A stretch of DNA of 35,562 nucleotides from Actinomycetota bacterium (GTDB lineage Bacteria; Actinomycetota; Acidimicrobiia; Acidimicrobiales; Acidimicrobilacustridaceae), in NCBI GenBank assembly GCA_009700115.1, contig WLMU01000010.1, forward strand, positions 1 through 35,562, given 5' to 3'. Below, one piece after another: positions 26,940 through 34,858 of this stretch; the stretch's first letter is position 1; each line of letters begins with the position of its first letter. Position numbers and translations under genes: made by a program. A model generated the notes under the pieces. The model was not told the origin of the DNA, did no database searches, and worked only from the letters and a program-made list of their open reading frames with translations.

Positions 26940-27365
26940 TCACCCCTTGGGATGGAAGTACGGGAGCCAAATGTCGTCAGGTCCTCCGCTGTGGTGGAAC
27001 TCAACCTCGACCAATTGCCCTATCGCCACCGCAACATCCTCGCACCCAACAAGATTGGACAAGATCGACCAGCCCTCGTCCATCGTCACAATGATTGGGA
27101 CATATGGGGTGACGAAGGCAGGTGTGACCGGCCTCCATACTCGAGTCCAGCTGTAAATCTCTCCGCGTCCTGAACTGTCGACCCATTCGAGATTCATCGA
27201 TGCACATGCAGCGCACAGGAGCGCCGGCGTATGTGTCGGCGCCCCGCAGTCGAGGCAACGCTGGAAACGCAGCACACCTTCCCGGCATCCTTGCCAGTAG
27301 GGGGCCGAAATCGGTCCCGGATCCGGGAGAGGAATATCTCCGACTTGTGGGCTCAACAGACTCAT
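26940..27365 (-). CDS. Zn-ribbon/OB-fold DUF35 protein, thiolase partner
   Basis: A 141-residue protein with a rubredoxin-like zinc ribbon (Cys37, Cys40, Cys51, Cys54, from CLDCG and CAAC) followed by an OB-fold of about 75 residues (GRGEIYSWTRV, VPIIVTMDEG). DUF35 proteins are obligate partners of thiolase-fold enzymes, as ChsH2 is for the steroid aldolase Ltp2, where the domain binds CoA esters. Here its ATG overlaps the thiolase-like stop as ATGA (27362-27365), so the two are translationally coupled and very likely form a complex. The gap of 31 bases after it leads into the operator of the next operon. Confidence 0.9.
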   Translation of the reverse strand: MSLLSPQVGDIPLPDPGPISAPYWQGCREGVLRFQRCLDCGAPTHTPALLCAACASMNLEWVDSSGRGEIYSWTRVWRPVTPAFVTPYVPIIVTMDEGWSILSNLVGCEDVAVAIGQLVEVEFHHSGGPDDIWLPYFHPKG

Positions 27366-28528
27366 GGTCGATCCTTTCCGAGAAGGAGTACGTCAGTGAA
27401 AAGTGCTCCAGCTCCACCGCCGGTACACATCGCAACTTCTGCATTGGCAACTTGAGAACTGACGCATTCACCCCGAAGTTGTTGCACTCCGCGAATCACG
27501 CGCTGGAACAGCTGAACTGATGCCCCGCCATGACTGAACGACATCGTTCCGCCGTCGGTGGTGATCGGGTGACGGCCACCAGGCTCGATCACACCCGACA
27601 TGACGTAATCCCCGCCCTCGCCCTCGGCACAAAATCCGTACGCTTCGAACTGGCGGATCAATTCAAACGAGAAGGGATCGTAGAACTCACAAACATCAAC
27701 GTCTGAAGGACCGAGTCCTGCAGAGGCAAACGCTTCTTCCGCTGCTCTGCGACCAACGTGACCAGCAATGAGATCAGGACGCCGAACGCCACCGAGGTCC
27801 CACACTGGAGGGTGTTGATAGGAAGGCCCGTAATGATCGGTACCTCCACCCAGAAGGTGAACGGGAGTCTTCGCAAGGTCGCCGGCTCTGTCGGCGTGAG
27901 TAAGGACGAGCGCCGTGCCTCCCTCGGAGGTCATCGCACAATCGAGAAGATGGAACGGATCGGCCACCATTCGAGAATTGAGCACATCGTCTGCGGTGAA
28001 TGGTCCACGCCCGAAATACACAGCTTGGGGATTCACATGACCGTTATTGCGAATCGTTGCCGCCACATGGGCCATCGATTCAGGAGTTGTTCCGTACATG
28101 TGCATGTGACGACGTGCCATCAGTGCAAATTCAGCAGCAGTGAACATCCCGTACGCCGCCACAAATTCGTTTGTAGGTCGAGTCCAAGGTGCAGTGGATG
28201 CATGCTGGCGATAACTGCCGGCTTCTCCGGTCGCAATCAATACCGTGTTCGCCAAACCACAGGCAATGGCCATGGCACCTTCAATGACAGCCGGGATGCC
28301 AAGCGGTGACATCGAACGCCATGCCGGGCCAATACGACTTTGATACAAAAAGTTGCTTGCGATGCCGCCGACGACGCCATCGATGTCGCGTGGTTCGAGG
28401 CCAGCATCGGCAATCGCACCAAGCGCTGCCTCAAGGGCGATGCTCTGAGAGTCGTAACCCTCAAGCACCCTCGCTTGCTTGGTATTGAAGACGCCGACAA
28501 TCGCCACGTCACGGAATGGATGACCCAC
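27362..28528 (-). CDS. Thiolase-fold protein (Ltp/SCP-x-like), possible aldolase
   Basis: A 388-residue thiolase-superfamily protein beginning FRDVAIVGVFNTKQ, with the family segments GLEPRDIDGVVGG, ANTVLIATGEAG, DVCEFYDPFSFELI, MSFSHGG and VQQLRGE. It belongs with the non-specific lipid-transfer/SCP-x-like thiolases rather than classical acetyl-CoA acetyltransferases. Where classical enzymes have the nucleophile Cys (in the NACASG loop), the sequence here reads MSPLGIPAV with no Cys, as in Ltp2-type retro-aldolases that work with a DUF35 partner; the alignment is by eye. GTG 28528 is chosen over GTG 28570 because an AGGA-type site lies about 8 bases before it and the conserved FRDVAIVG follows immediately. 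It overlaps the DUF35 gene and is divergent from the hydrolase gene. Confidence 0.85.
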   Translation of the reverse strand: MGHPFRDVAIVGVFNTKQARVLEGYDSQSIALEAALGAIADAGLEPRDIDGVVGGIASNFLYQSRIGPAWRSMSPLGIPAVIEGAMAIACGLANTVLIATGEAGSYRQHASTAPWTRPTNEFVAAYGMFTAAEFALMARRHMHMYGTTPESMAHVAATIRNNGHVNPQAVYFGRGPFTADDVLNSRMVADPFHLLDCAMTSEGGTALVLTHADRAGDLAKTPVHLLGGGTDHYGPSYQHPPVWDLGGVRRPDLIAGHVGRRAAEEAFASAGLGPSDVDVCEFYDPFSFELIRQFEAYGFCAEGEGGDYVMSGVIEPGGRHPITTDGGTMSFSHGGASVQLFQRVIRGVQQLRGECVSSQVANAEVAMCTGGGAGALFTDVLLLGKDRP

Positions 28529-28589
28529 TTCGTTCCTCGCTCCCCCAAACGCCGCAGCCACAATGGCCACGGCGCACTTGAATCCTTCC

Positions 28590-28595
28590 TAGCAT
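28590..28595 (+). promoter_or_regulatory. -10 box of leaderless alpha/beta hydrolase mRNA
   Basis: TAGCAT, seven bases, then ATG 28603. There is no purine-rich ribosome site before this ATG. Confidence 0.5.
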
Positions 28596-28602
28596 CGCAC
28601 TC

Positions 28603-29499
28603 ATGACGCCATCACTGCGACCACTTGCCCTCACCCTCTCGGACGGGACCATCCTGCAAGGTGACCTGCACCTTCCGGAGGACAGCGCCCTGTCAGCGCC
28701 AGCAATCGTCATGAGTCACGGATTCTCCGCTACTCGCAAAATGGGCCTGCCTTGGTTCGCGTCTTCCTTCGCCCAGGCGGGTTACGTCGTCTATCTCTAT
28801 GACCACCGGGGGTTTGGTGAATCACCTGGAGAACCACGTGCTGTTGTCGACCCTTGGATTCAGACCCACGACATGTGGGAGGTCATCGACCAAGTACGTG
28901 GACTCCCCGAGGTGCACCCTGATCGCGTCGCTGTCTGGGGTTCAAGTTTCAGCGGCGGCGAAGCAATCGTTCTCGGTGCTCTTCATCCAGACATCAAAGC
29001 GGTAATCGCAAATGCTCCATTCGCGGGATTGGGTGATCTTCTTACCGACCCCAGCCAAGCCGAGCAGCGCTTCGTTGCAATGCGCGTTGCGTTCAGTAAC
29101 GATTCGCTTGATCTCGGACGCAACGAGATTGGCCCGATGCCCGTCGTTCTCGAGGAAGGTTTCGAAACAGCGGTACTTCCCCAGCCAGAATCGTCTGAGT
29201 GGTTCCTCGCCCACGGGCCCTCGAATGGCTGGCACAACTCAGTGACGATGGCGATAACGACAACGCCACCGTTCGACCCAGGTGCATGCTCGCCTGAACT
29301 CGACGGGACGGCACTTTTAATGGTCATAGCTACTCGGGATGACGTCGCGTCGACAGCCGTAGCCCTTGATACCTATGAACGAGCGTCGGGGCCGAAGCGA
29401 AAAGCAATGATCGAGGGTCACCACTTCAGCGCGTACGACGAACCCGAACGCGACGACGCCTTTGACGCGATGGTGGATTTTCTCGACGAATTCCTGTGA
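28603..29499 (+). CDS. Alpha/beta hydrolase
   Basis: A 298-residue serine hydrolase of the alpha/beta fold, similar to esterase/acyl-transfer hydrolases of the YcjY/dienelactone-hydrolase kind. Seen: an early strand VMSHGFSATR, DHRGFGESPGEPR (oxyanion region), the nucleophile elbow WGSSFSGGEA (Ser115, with Ser in place of the usual Gly at +2), a late ATRDDV acid and EGHHFSAYD with the catalytic His near 272. It probably hydrolyses an ester or thioester. ATG 28603 is supported by TAGCAT seven bases upstream. It is divergent from the thiolase-like gene, separated by 74 bases, and convergent with the cupin gene at nine bases. Confidence 0.87.
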   Translation: MTPSLRPLALTLSDGTILQGDLHLPEDSALSAPAIVMSHGFSATRKMGLPWFASSFAQAGYVVYLYDHRGFGESPGEPRAVVDPWIQTHDMWEVIDQVRGLPEVHPDRVAVWGSSFSGGEAIVLGALHPDIKAVIANAPFAGLGDLLTDPSQAEQRFVAMRVAFSNDSLDLGRNEIGPMPVVLEEGFETAVLPQPESSEWFLAHGPSNGWHNSVTMAITTTPPFDPGACSPELDGTALLMVIATRDDVASTAVALDTYERASGPKRKAMIEGHHFSAYDEPERDDAFDAMVDFLDEFL

Positions 29500-29508
29500 C
29501 TCGCTGGT

Positions 29509-29970
29509 TCAGGCGCCGATGACGTTGGGTCGCGGAAGACCCTGTGCTTCACAAAGTGCGTAGTAGCCCGCCAATGAGCCGGCCCCATCGGTAACGGACT
29601 CGACGTTGCCATCGGCGTCAAGGTTGAGATTCGACCCGTACATGTGGAACCAGACCTGCGTGTCGTCCTCGATGCACTGCAACGTGTGAACAGAGCCCGC
29701 TGGCTCATAAAGGAATGATCCGGCTCGATTCACATAGTCGTATTCCTTGTACTTCCAACCACCGCGCACGGTGTATCCCCAAACCGGACCAGTGTGTCGG
29801 TGAGCTTGAACTTCGAAGCCCTTTTGGAAGATGTTCTCGACAATCCAAAGACCTTCTTCGATCTTTACTTGGAGAACGCGAAGTTTGTTTCCTCCGCCGA
29901 TTTCCACCCAAGGAAGATCGTCAGCAGCGAGATGGAGTGCTTCGGGTGCATTTGCGTCAATGATTGTCAT
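29509..29970 (-). CDS. Cupin protein, 2,4'-dihydroxyacetophenone dioxygenase-like
   Basis: A 153-residue single-domain cupin. Metal ligands are likely His57 and His59 (VQAHRHTG) and a His in the second motif (YEPAGSVHTLQ). The pattern WGYTVRGGWKYKEYDYVNRAG followed by EPAGS.H resembles the 2,4'-dihydroxyacetophenone dioxygenase family, non-haem iron enzymes that cleave the carbon-carbon bond of an acylphenol side chain; similar cupins of unknown activity are common. ATG 29970 has AAGGGAG seven bases upstream. It is the last gene of a three-gene operon after P450 and the D-aminoacylase-like gene (gap 41 bases). Assignment to the fold is strong, to the reaction weak. Confidence 0.8.
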   Translation of the reverse strand: MTIIDANAPEALHLAADDLPWVEIGGGNKLRVLQVKIEEGLWIVENIFQKGFEVQAHRHTGPVWGYTVRGGWKYKEYDYVNRAGSFLYEPAGSVHTLQCIEDDTQVWFHMYGSNLNLDADGNVESVTDGAGSLAGYYALCEAQGLPRPNVIGA

Positions 29971-30011
29971 GGGTGAACTCCCTTGGAATGTGGTGTGTGG
30001 ATAATAGGCCG

Positions 30012-31676
30012 TCAGCGATGCGAACCGACCTCGGCGATCTGACCCGGGGCGCTATCTGCATCGACCTGCTTCTCGTCAACCCTGATGGGTACACCGTTGA
30101 CGAGCACGTGACGAACTCCTACCGGTTGATCTGCAGTCAGACGTTCGGAACCCGCAGGGAAATCAGCAATGCGGCGAATTGGCCCTGGAGCAACGGTGGT
30201 TGGATCGAAGACAACGATGTCTGCCCACGCACCCACGCGGAGTTCTCCGCGGTCAACGAGATGGAAAAGATCGGCTTGTGACTTCGTGAGTCGATGAACC
30301 GCCTGCTCGATGGTCATCACCGCTCGATCGCGGACCCAGTTGCCCAGTAGATCGGTTGCCTGCGGTGCGTCGCAAAGCTGACCCACATGCGCACCAGCAT
30401 CTGAGAGACCAAAAGCGCAATGCTCCTCAGAAATAAGAAAGGCAACCTCTGCAGGATCATCATTCGCCACGACGCAGCGCACCCGAAGCAGAAGTTCGGG
30501 TTCCGCAAGAGCGAGATCCATCACCAGATCGAATGGGTCCATTGATCGTTCGGCAGCTATGTCTGCGATCTTGCGACCTTCGAGCAAGGGGTTTGTGGGA
30601 CATTCATCAATTTCGAATGTCTCCCAACGTGGAACCATAAATGTGCCCGTCGACCAAACTTTGCGCACTTCATCGCGCCATGCTCGATCTCCGTATGCGA
30701 CACGCCGACCCTCGAGGTCGCCCGACATAAGTTCTGCGAATTTACTATTCACATTGAAGGTGAACGGCTCAGCAAGCGACATCGCGAATGCAAGAGGGCG
30801 AGGTGTTACTTGAGGCCAAACGTTTGCTCCGCTTTCCCACCGAGCCCTGTTGAGGTCCACGAAGTTTCGATGCGTCATTGACGGTGTACTCAAAAGGGCA
30901 GTGATCGTGAAAGGAGCCCCAGATTGAATCTGAAGATCGTAAATATCGCCGAGCGGGAGAATCTCCCCAGGGGTGACTTCAACGACGCCTTTTCCAACTC
31001 GGCCGACACAGTCGAACAACGCCTCCAACTCGACGCGCTCGGCAAAACGCGACGGAATCGGCTTTCCATCGACTCCACGATGGGTCGGAGCAACGCTGGT
31101 GGCGAATCCTGCAGCGCCAGCGTTGAGCGCTTCGGTGAGCACAGCCACCATCTGGTCGATTTCATCAGAGGTCGCTGCACGTTCGTAGGCGTCGTCGCCC
31201 ATTACGAAGAGGCGCAGCGCTGTGTGGCCGATGTAGGCCGTGAAGTTCAATGAAAGTGGCAGGTCACTAACCGCTGTCAGATATTCAGGGAACGTCTCGA
31301 AGTTCCACGGCACGCCTGCAGCTAGCGCAGCGACATCCATGTCTTCGACGTTTTCCAATGTCCGGGCGATGAGATCGTGATGTTCGGGTCGAGTCGGAGC
31401 GATAGAGAACCCGCAATTGCCGGCAATGACCGTGGTGACTCCATGAAAGCTCGAAGGCGTCAGAGACGGATCCCAAAAGACCTGAGCGTCATAGTGAGTG
31501 TGAATATCGATGAAACCTGGGGCAACGATGCAACCAGAGGCGTCTAGCTCTGTGTCCCCGAACATTCCAGCTCCGATTGCGGCGATTCGTCCGTTCTCGA
31601 CGAGGACGTCAGCGACGAATCGCTCGCTGCCCGTTCCGTCAACAACTGTCCCGCCCTTGAGCACTAGTGATGTCAT
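30012..31676 (-). CDS. Amidohydrolase 3 family, N-acyl-D-amino-acid deacylase-like
   Basis: A 554-residue metal-dependent amidohydrolase. The D-aminoacylase pattern is clear: GFIDIHTHYDAQ (His59 and His61), the bridging-ligand region AGNCGFS (Cys88), YIGHTALR, LLSTPSMTHRNF and FGLSDAGAHV (conserved Asp), and a C-terminal ADIVVFDPTT strand that completes the small beta domain. Family enzymes deacylate N-acyl-D-amino acids, but many relatives in catabolic clusters have unknown amide or cyclic substrates. ATG 31676 has AAAGGA about 9 bases upstream. It is the middle gene of the P450-hydrolase-cupin operon (39 bases after P450). The name should be read as a family label only. Confidence 0.87.
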   Translation of the reverse strand: MTSLVLKGGTVVDGTGSERFVADVLVENGRIAAIGAGMFGDTELDASGCIVAPGFIDIHTHYDAQVFWDPSLTPSSFHGVTTVIAGNCGFSIAPTRPEHHDLIARTLENVEDMDVAALAAGVPWNFETFPEYLTAVSDLPLSLNFTAYIGHTALRLFVMGDDAYERAATSDEIDQMVAVLTEALNAGAAGFATSVAPTHRGVDGKPIPSRFAERVELEALFDCVGRVGKGVVEVTPGEILPLGDIYDLQIQSGAPFTITALLSTPSMTHRNFVDLNRARWESGANVWPQVTPRPLAFAMSLAEPFTFNVNSKFAELMSGDLEGRRVAYGDRAWRDEVRKVWSTGTFMVPRWETFEIDECPTNPLLEGRKIADIAAERSMDPFDLVMDLALAEPELLLRVRCVVANDDPAEVAFLISEEHCAFGLSDAGAHVGQLCDAPQATDLLGNWVRDRAVMTIEQAVHRLTKSQADLFHLVDRGELRVGAWADIVVFDPTTVAPGPIRRIADFPAGSERLTADQPVGVRHVLVNGVPIRVDEKQVDADSAPGQIAEVGSHR

Positions 31677-31715
31677 GTCTTGGATCCTTTCATTCTTGGC
31701 CTGAATTTCGAATAC

Positions 31716-32927
31716 TTACAGTGAAAGATTTACCGGCAGCCGCTTCACGCCATTATTAAGATTTGAGCGCACCCGCTCTGGTGTGCCACTCAGTTCGATC
31801 TTTCCGAATCGCCGCAGCAGTTCTTCGAAGAAGATGCGCCCTTCGAGGCGAGCCAGGTGCACACCAAGACAGAAGTGCTCTCCGATTCCGAAAGATAACT
31901 GAGGATTGGGCGACCTCGTTATGTCGAAAGCTTGTGAGTCCTCAAAGACTGCTTCGTCGCGATTCGCCGATGTGTAATACATCGCGACTTTGTCGCCTTT
32001 AGCAATCTTTGTTCCCGAGATTTCCGTGTCCTCACTAGCTGTGCGGCGGAAATAGTGGAGGGGATTGAACCAACGCAAGATTTCCTCGACAGCGCCCGGC
32101 AACAGTGATGCATCGTCACGAAGCATCTGGAGTTGTGTTGGGTGTTCCAGTAAGGCCCAAAGCCCTCCCGCCATCATCGTCACCGTCGTGTCGTTACCTG
32201 CGGTAATCATCTGCACAAGGAGACTCCCGATATCGGCATCAGTGAGAAAGCGGCCGTTGAACTCTTGACCAAGGATGACATCCATGAGATCGCCTTGCGG
32301 CGCGACGGCGCGTCGCTCTTTCGCGAATGCCATTCCGTACATGGCCATCTGCATTGACGAATCAGCACTACCCGCTTCGGAGAGATCTCCATCTGGGTTG
32401 AGATCGGGATCTTGGCCGCTGGTATTCATCTGAGAAAGTCGGTGGAGCCACTCCCAATCCTTCTCGGGTAAACCAAAGAGTTGTCCGATCACTTGCGTCG
32501 GCAGTGGTCCAACCATGTCGTGAACAAACTCGACATCGGAATTATCGCCAACCGCACTGAAAATGTCGACGGTGATTTCACGGATTTGTGACTCCATTCC
32601 TGCGATGACTCGTCGCGCAAATTCGGGCGCGAGTGGTTTGCGATACGAAATATGCCGAGGCGGATCCATCGAGAGCAGCATGTCTCGCATTCGGGAAAGT
32701 CTTTCGGGGTCCATGTCCTCGAGAACGACTCCCCCAGCTTCGCAGCAGAACAAGTTTGGGTTGCGTGAAACATGGACAACGTCTGCGTGCTTTAGTACCG
32801 CCCAATAGCCAGCTTGACCGGGAATGTCCTGCCAGTGCACTGGATCTTCTCTGCGTAAACGGGTGAACTCATCATGCGGCGCACCCAGTACATACGTGTC
32901 CGGATTGTAAAGATCGATAGCAGCCAT
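31716..32927 (-). CDS. Cytochrome P450
   Basis: A 403-residue soluble bacterial P450. Diagnostic motifs: I-helix ITAGNDTTV (oxygen activation), K-helix EEILRW (ExxR), and the haem loop FGIGEHFCLGVHLAR with Cys353 as thiolate ligand. The region SMDPPRHISYRKPL resembles the actinobacterial CYP124/125/142-like enzymes that oxidise lipid or steroid side chains, but the subfamily cannot be set by eye. A separate ferredoxin and reductase are needed and are not in this window. ATG 32927 is preferred, with GAGGGGG seven bases upstream; another in-frame ATG lies six codons earlier. It leads an operon with the D-aminoacylase-like and cupin genes and is divergent from the luciferase-like gene by 91 bases. 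Confidence 0.93.
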   Translation of the reverse strand: MAAIDLYNPDTYVLGAPHDEFTRLRREDPVHWQDIPGQAGYWAVLKHADVVHVSRNPNLFCCEAGGVVLEDMDPERLSRMRDMLLSMDPPRHISYRKPLAPEFARRVIAGMESQIREITVDIFSAVGDNSDVEFVHDMVGPLPTQVIGQLFGLPEKDWEWLHRLSQMNTSGQDPDLNPDGDLSEAGSADSSMQMAMYGMAFAKERRAVAPQGDLMDVILGQEFNGRFLTDADIGSLLVQMITAGNDTTVTMMAGGLWALLEHPTQLQMLRDDASLLPGAVEEILRWFNPLHYFRRTASEDTEISGTKIAKGDKVAMYYTSANRDEAVFEDSQAFDITRSPNPQLSFGIGEHFCLGVHLARLEGRIFFEELLRRFGKIELSGTPERVRSNLNNGVKRLPVNLSL

Positions 32928-33006
32928 TTGGGACCCCCTCGACACCCCCGGCGTCGGTCACTGTCAGCAGTCTTGCCGAAGTACTCTCCGCCTGGCTCTT
33001 AAAAGA

Positions 33007-33012
33007 CAGGAT
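33007..33012 (+). promoter_or_regulatory. Possible -10 box (CAGGAT) of luciferase-like gene
   Basis: CAGGAT, six bases, then ATG 33019, the same hexamer and spacing as before the alcohol dehydrogenase at 24032. AGGA could instead be a ribosome site; with the two readings not separable the call is tentative. Confidence 0.35.
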
Positions 33013-33018
33013 TGACCC

Positions 33019-33900
33019 ATGGATATTGCAATGACGATGCCGACGATGATTGCCCACGGCCGCCACGAGACGCTTGCTTGGTGTGAAGCCATCGATCAAG
33101 GCCCATGGTCGAGTCTGGCTGTACCCGAGCGGGTGACCTATCCCAGCCATTCGTGGATTGTGGAACTCTCGGCCGCCGCCGCCATCACTCAGAGAGTCCG
33201 GCTTTGGACAACGATCATCGTCCTCCCTGCCCATGACGCCGTGGATGTGGCGAAACAACTGGCGTCTGTCGATCAACTCTCATCAGGACGCCTCACTGTC
33301 GGTATCGGTGTTGGCGGGCGCGAGCACGACTATCGAGCGATTAACGGCTCTTTCGACCGCCGATGGTCGCGAATGGACGAGCAAGTCGAAACGATGCGTC
33401 GCGTGTGGTCCGGTGAACCGCCTTTCGAGGGAGCCGATCCCGTCGGTCCACCTCCGGCTCAGACCGGCGGCCCTCCCTTCATCGCCGGAGCCATGGGCCC
33501 GAAGGCGCTCGCCCGTGCAGCGAAATGGGCAATTGGCGTCGATGACGGATCGACCGTCTTCGGGATCGATCCCGCAGCAACCGAGGCCGCATTCTCGCGT
33601 ATTCGCGAAGCATGGTCGGCTGAGGGTCGTTCGGATGCTCCGCATATTTCAGCAAGTCTCTGGTACGCGCTCGGAGACGGAGCTCAAGAGCGTCTCTACG
33701 ACTATGGCTATTCATATATGAAAATCTTTGGTGAAGAGGTTGGGACAATGATGGCGGGAATGCTCTCCACATCGAACGCGGATTCACTTCGTAACTCAGT
33801 GTCCACCCTTGAATCGCTCGGTTGCGATGAATTGTTTCTCGTACCAACAACAACTGACATAACAGAACTTCATCGCACTCGCGATGCACTCGGAATCTGA
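33019..33900 (+). CDS. Luciferase-like monooxygenase, probably F420- or FMN-dependent
   Basis: A 293-residue member of the bacterial luciferase/LLM superfamily, a TIM barrel using F420 or FMN for hydride transfer or oxygenation. Seen: MDIAMTMPTM at strand 1, SLAVPERVTYP, VRLWTTIIVLPAHDAVDVAKQLASVDQLSSGR (a hallmark segment) and LTVGIGVGGREHDY. Many actinobacterial members are F420-dependent dehydrogenases or reductases in lipid and steroid pathways. It begins at ATG 33019, and the aldo-keto reductase follows 13 bases after its stop, so the two are an operon. Divergent from the P450 operon. Cofactor and substrate are not determinable from sequence by eye. Confidence 0.88.
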   Translation: MDIAMTMPTMIAHGRHETLAWCEAIDQGPWSSLAVPERVTYPSHSWIVELSAAAAITQRVRLWTTIIVLPAHDAVDVAKQLASVDQLSSGRLTVGIGVGGREHDYRAINGSFDRRWSRMDEQVETMRRVWSGEPPFEGADPVGPPPAQTGGPPFIAGAMGPKALARAAKWAIGVDDGSTVFGIDPAATEAAFSRIREAWSAEGRSDAPHISASLWYALGDGAQERLYDYGYSYMKIFGEEVGTMMAGMLSTSNADSLRNSVSTLESLGCDELFLVPTTTDITELHRTRDALGI

Positions 33901-33913
33901 GAGGGACAACGAC

Positions 33914-34855
33914 ATGACAGAGATGACCTATCGCAATCTTGGCGACAGCGGCCTACGGGTCTCAAAGATTGGTATCGGATGCAATAACTTCGGCATGCGT
34001 ATCGATGCTGCGGCAACCGAACGAGTCGTGGGCGCTGCTCTCGACCACGGAATCACCCTTTTCGATACATCAGATTCCTACGGCGATTCAGAAATCTTCC
34101 TTGGCGCGGCCCTCGGGTCCCGGCGCGAGGAAACCGTCATCGCAACCAAATTCGGAAGCGACCTCCGTGGCGCAAATGGCCCCGATTGGGGTTCTCGCGG
34201 ATCTCGCCGCTACATCCGCAAAGCTGTCGAGCGTTCACTCACGCGACTGGCCACCGACTACATCGATCTGTACCAAATCCACATGCCTGACCCCTCTACC
34301 CCAATCGAAGAGACGCTTGCTGCTCTCACAGAACTGGTGAACGAGGGCAAGGTCCGCTACATCGGCAATTCAAACTTCGCCGGTTGGCAGATTGCTGATG
34401 CAGAGTGGATTGCCCGAACGAATGGGACGGCGCGCTTCGTTAGCGCCCAGAACCATTACAACCTCATCGAGCGGGCCGCAGAAGGTGACGTGCTTCCGGC
34501 ATGCGAGCGTTTTGGGCTTGGGCAATTGCCGTACTTCCCGCTGGCCAGCGGACTCCTCACCGGCAAATACCAGCGCGGAGTTGCTGCTCCGGCCGACGGT
34601 CGTATTGCCGCCTGGCACATGGACGCGATGCTTTCCGACGCAAACTTCGACAAGGTCGACGCCATCACTGCATTCGCAAGCGAGCGCGGTCTCAGTCTGC
34701 TGCAGGTAGCACTGGGAGGCCTCGCCTCGCGTCCGGCGATCGCATCGGTTATCGCTGGGGCAACGAGTCCTGAGCAGGTAGCGGCCAACGTCGAAGCAGG
34801 TCTATGGAGCCCGACCGCTGAAGATCGTGCGGCACTCGCCCTTGCGTTGATCTAG
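33914..34855 (+). CDS. Aldo/keto reductase
   Basis: A 313-residue NADPH-type aldo/keto reductase with the full catalytic tetrad: Asp51 and Tyr56 (FDTSDSYG), Lys79 (ATKFGS) and His123 (YQIHMPD). The C-terminal barrel has YIGNSNFAG and PLASGLLTGKY, typical of the AKR11/12-like general family. It would reduce an aldehyde or ketone, or oxidise the alcohol. ATG 33914 is preceded by GAGAGGG; an in-frame ATG three codons further on (MTYRNLG) is an alternative. It is the second gene after the luciferase-like gene. Its TAG is three bases from the stop of the convergent VOC gene. Confidence 0.92.
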   Translation: MTEMTYRNLGDSGLRVSKIGIGCNNFGMRIDAAATERVVGAALDHGITLFDTSDSYGDSEIFLGAALGSRREETVIATKFGSDLRGANGPDWGSRGSRRYIRKAVERSLTRLATDYIDLYQIHMPDPSTPIEETLAALTELVNEGKVRYIGNSNFAGWQIADAEWIARTNGTARFVSAQNHYNLIERAAEGDVLPACERFGLGQLPYFPLASGLLTGKYQRGVAAPADGRIAAWHMDAMLSDANFDKVDAITAFASERGLSLLQVALGGLASRPAIASVIAGATSPEQVAANVEAGLWSPTAEDRAALALALI

Positions 34856-34858
34856 CAC

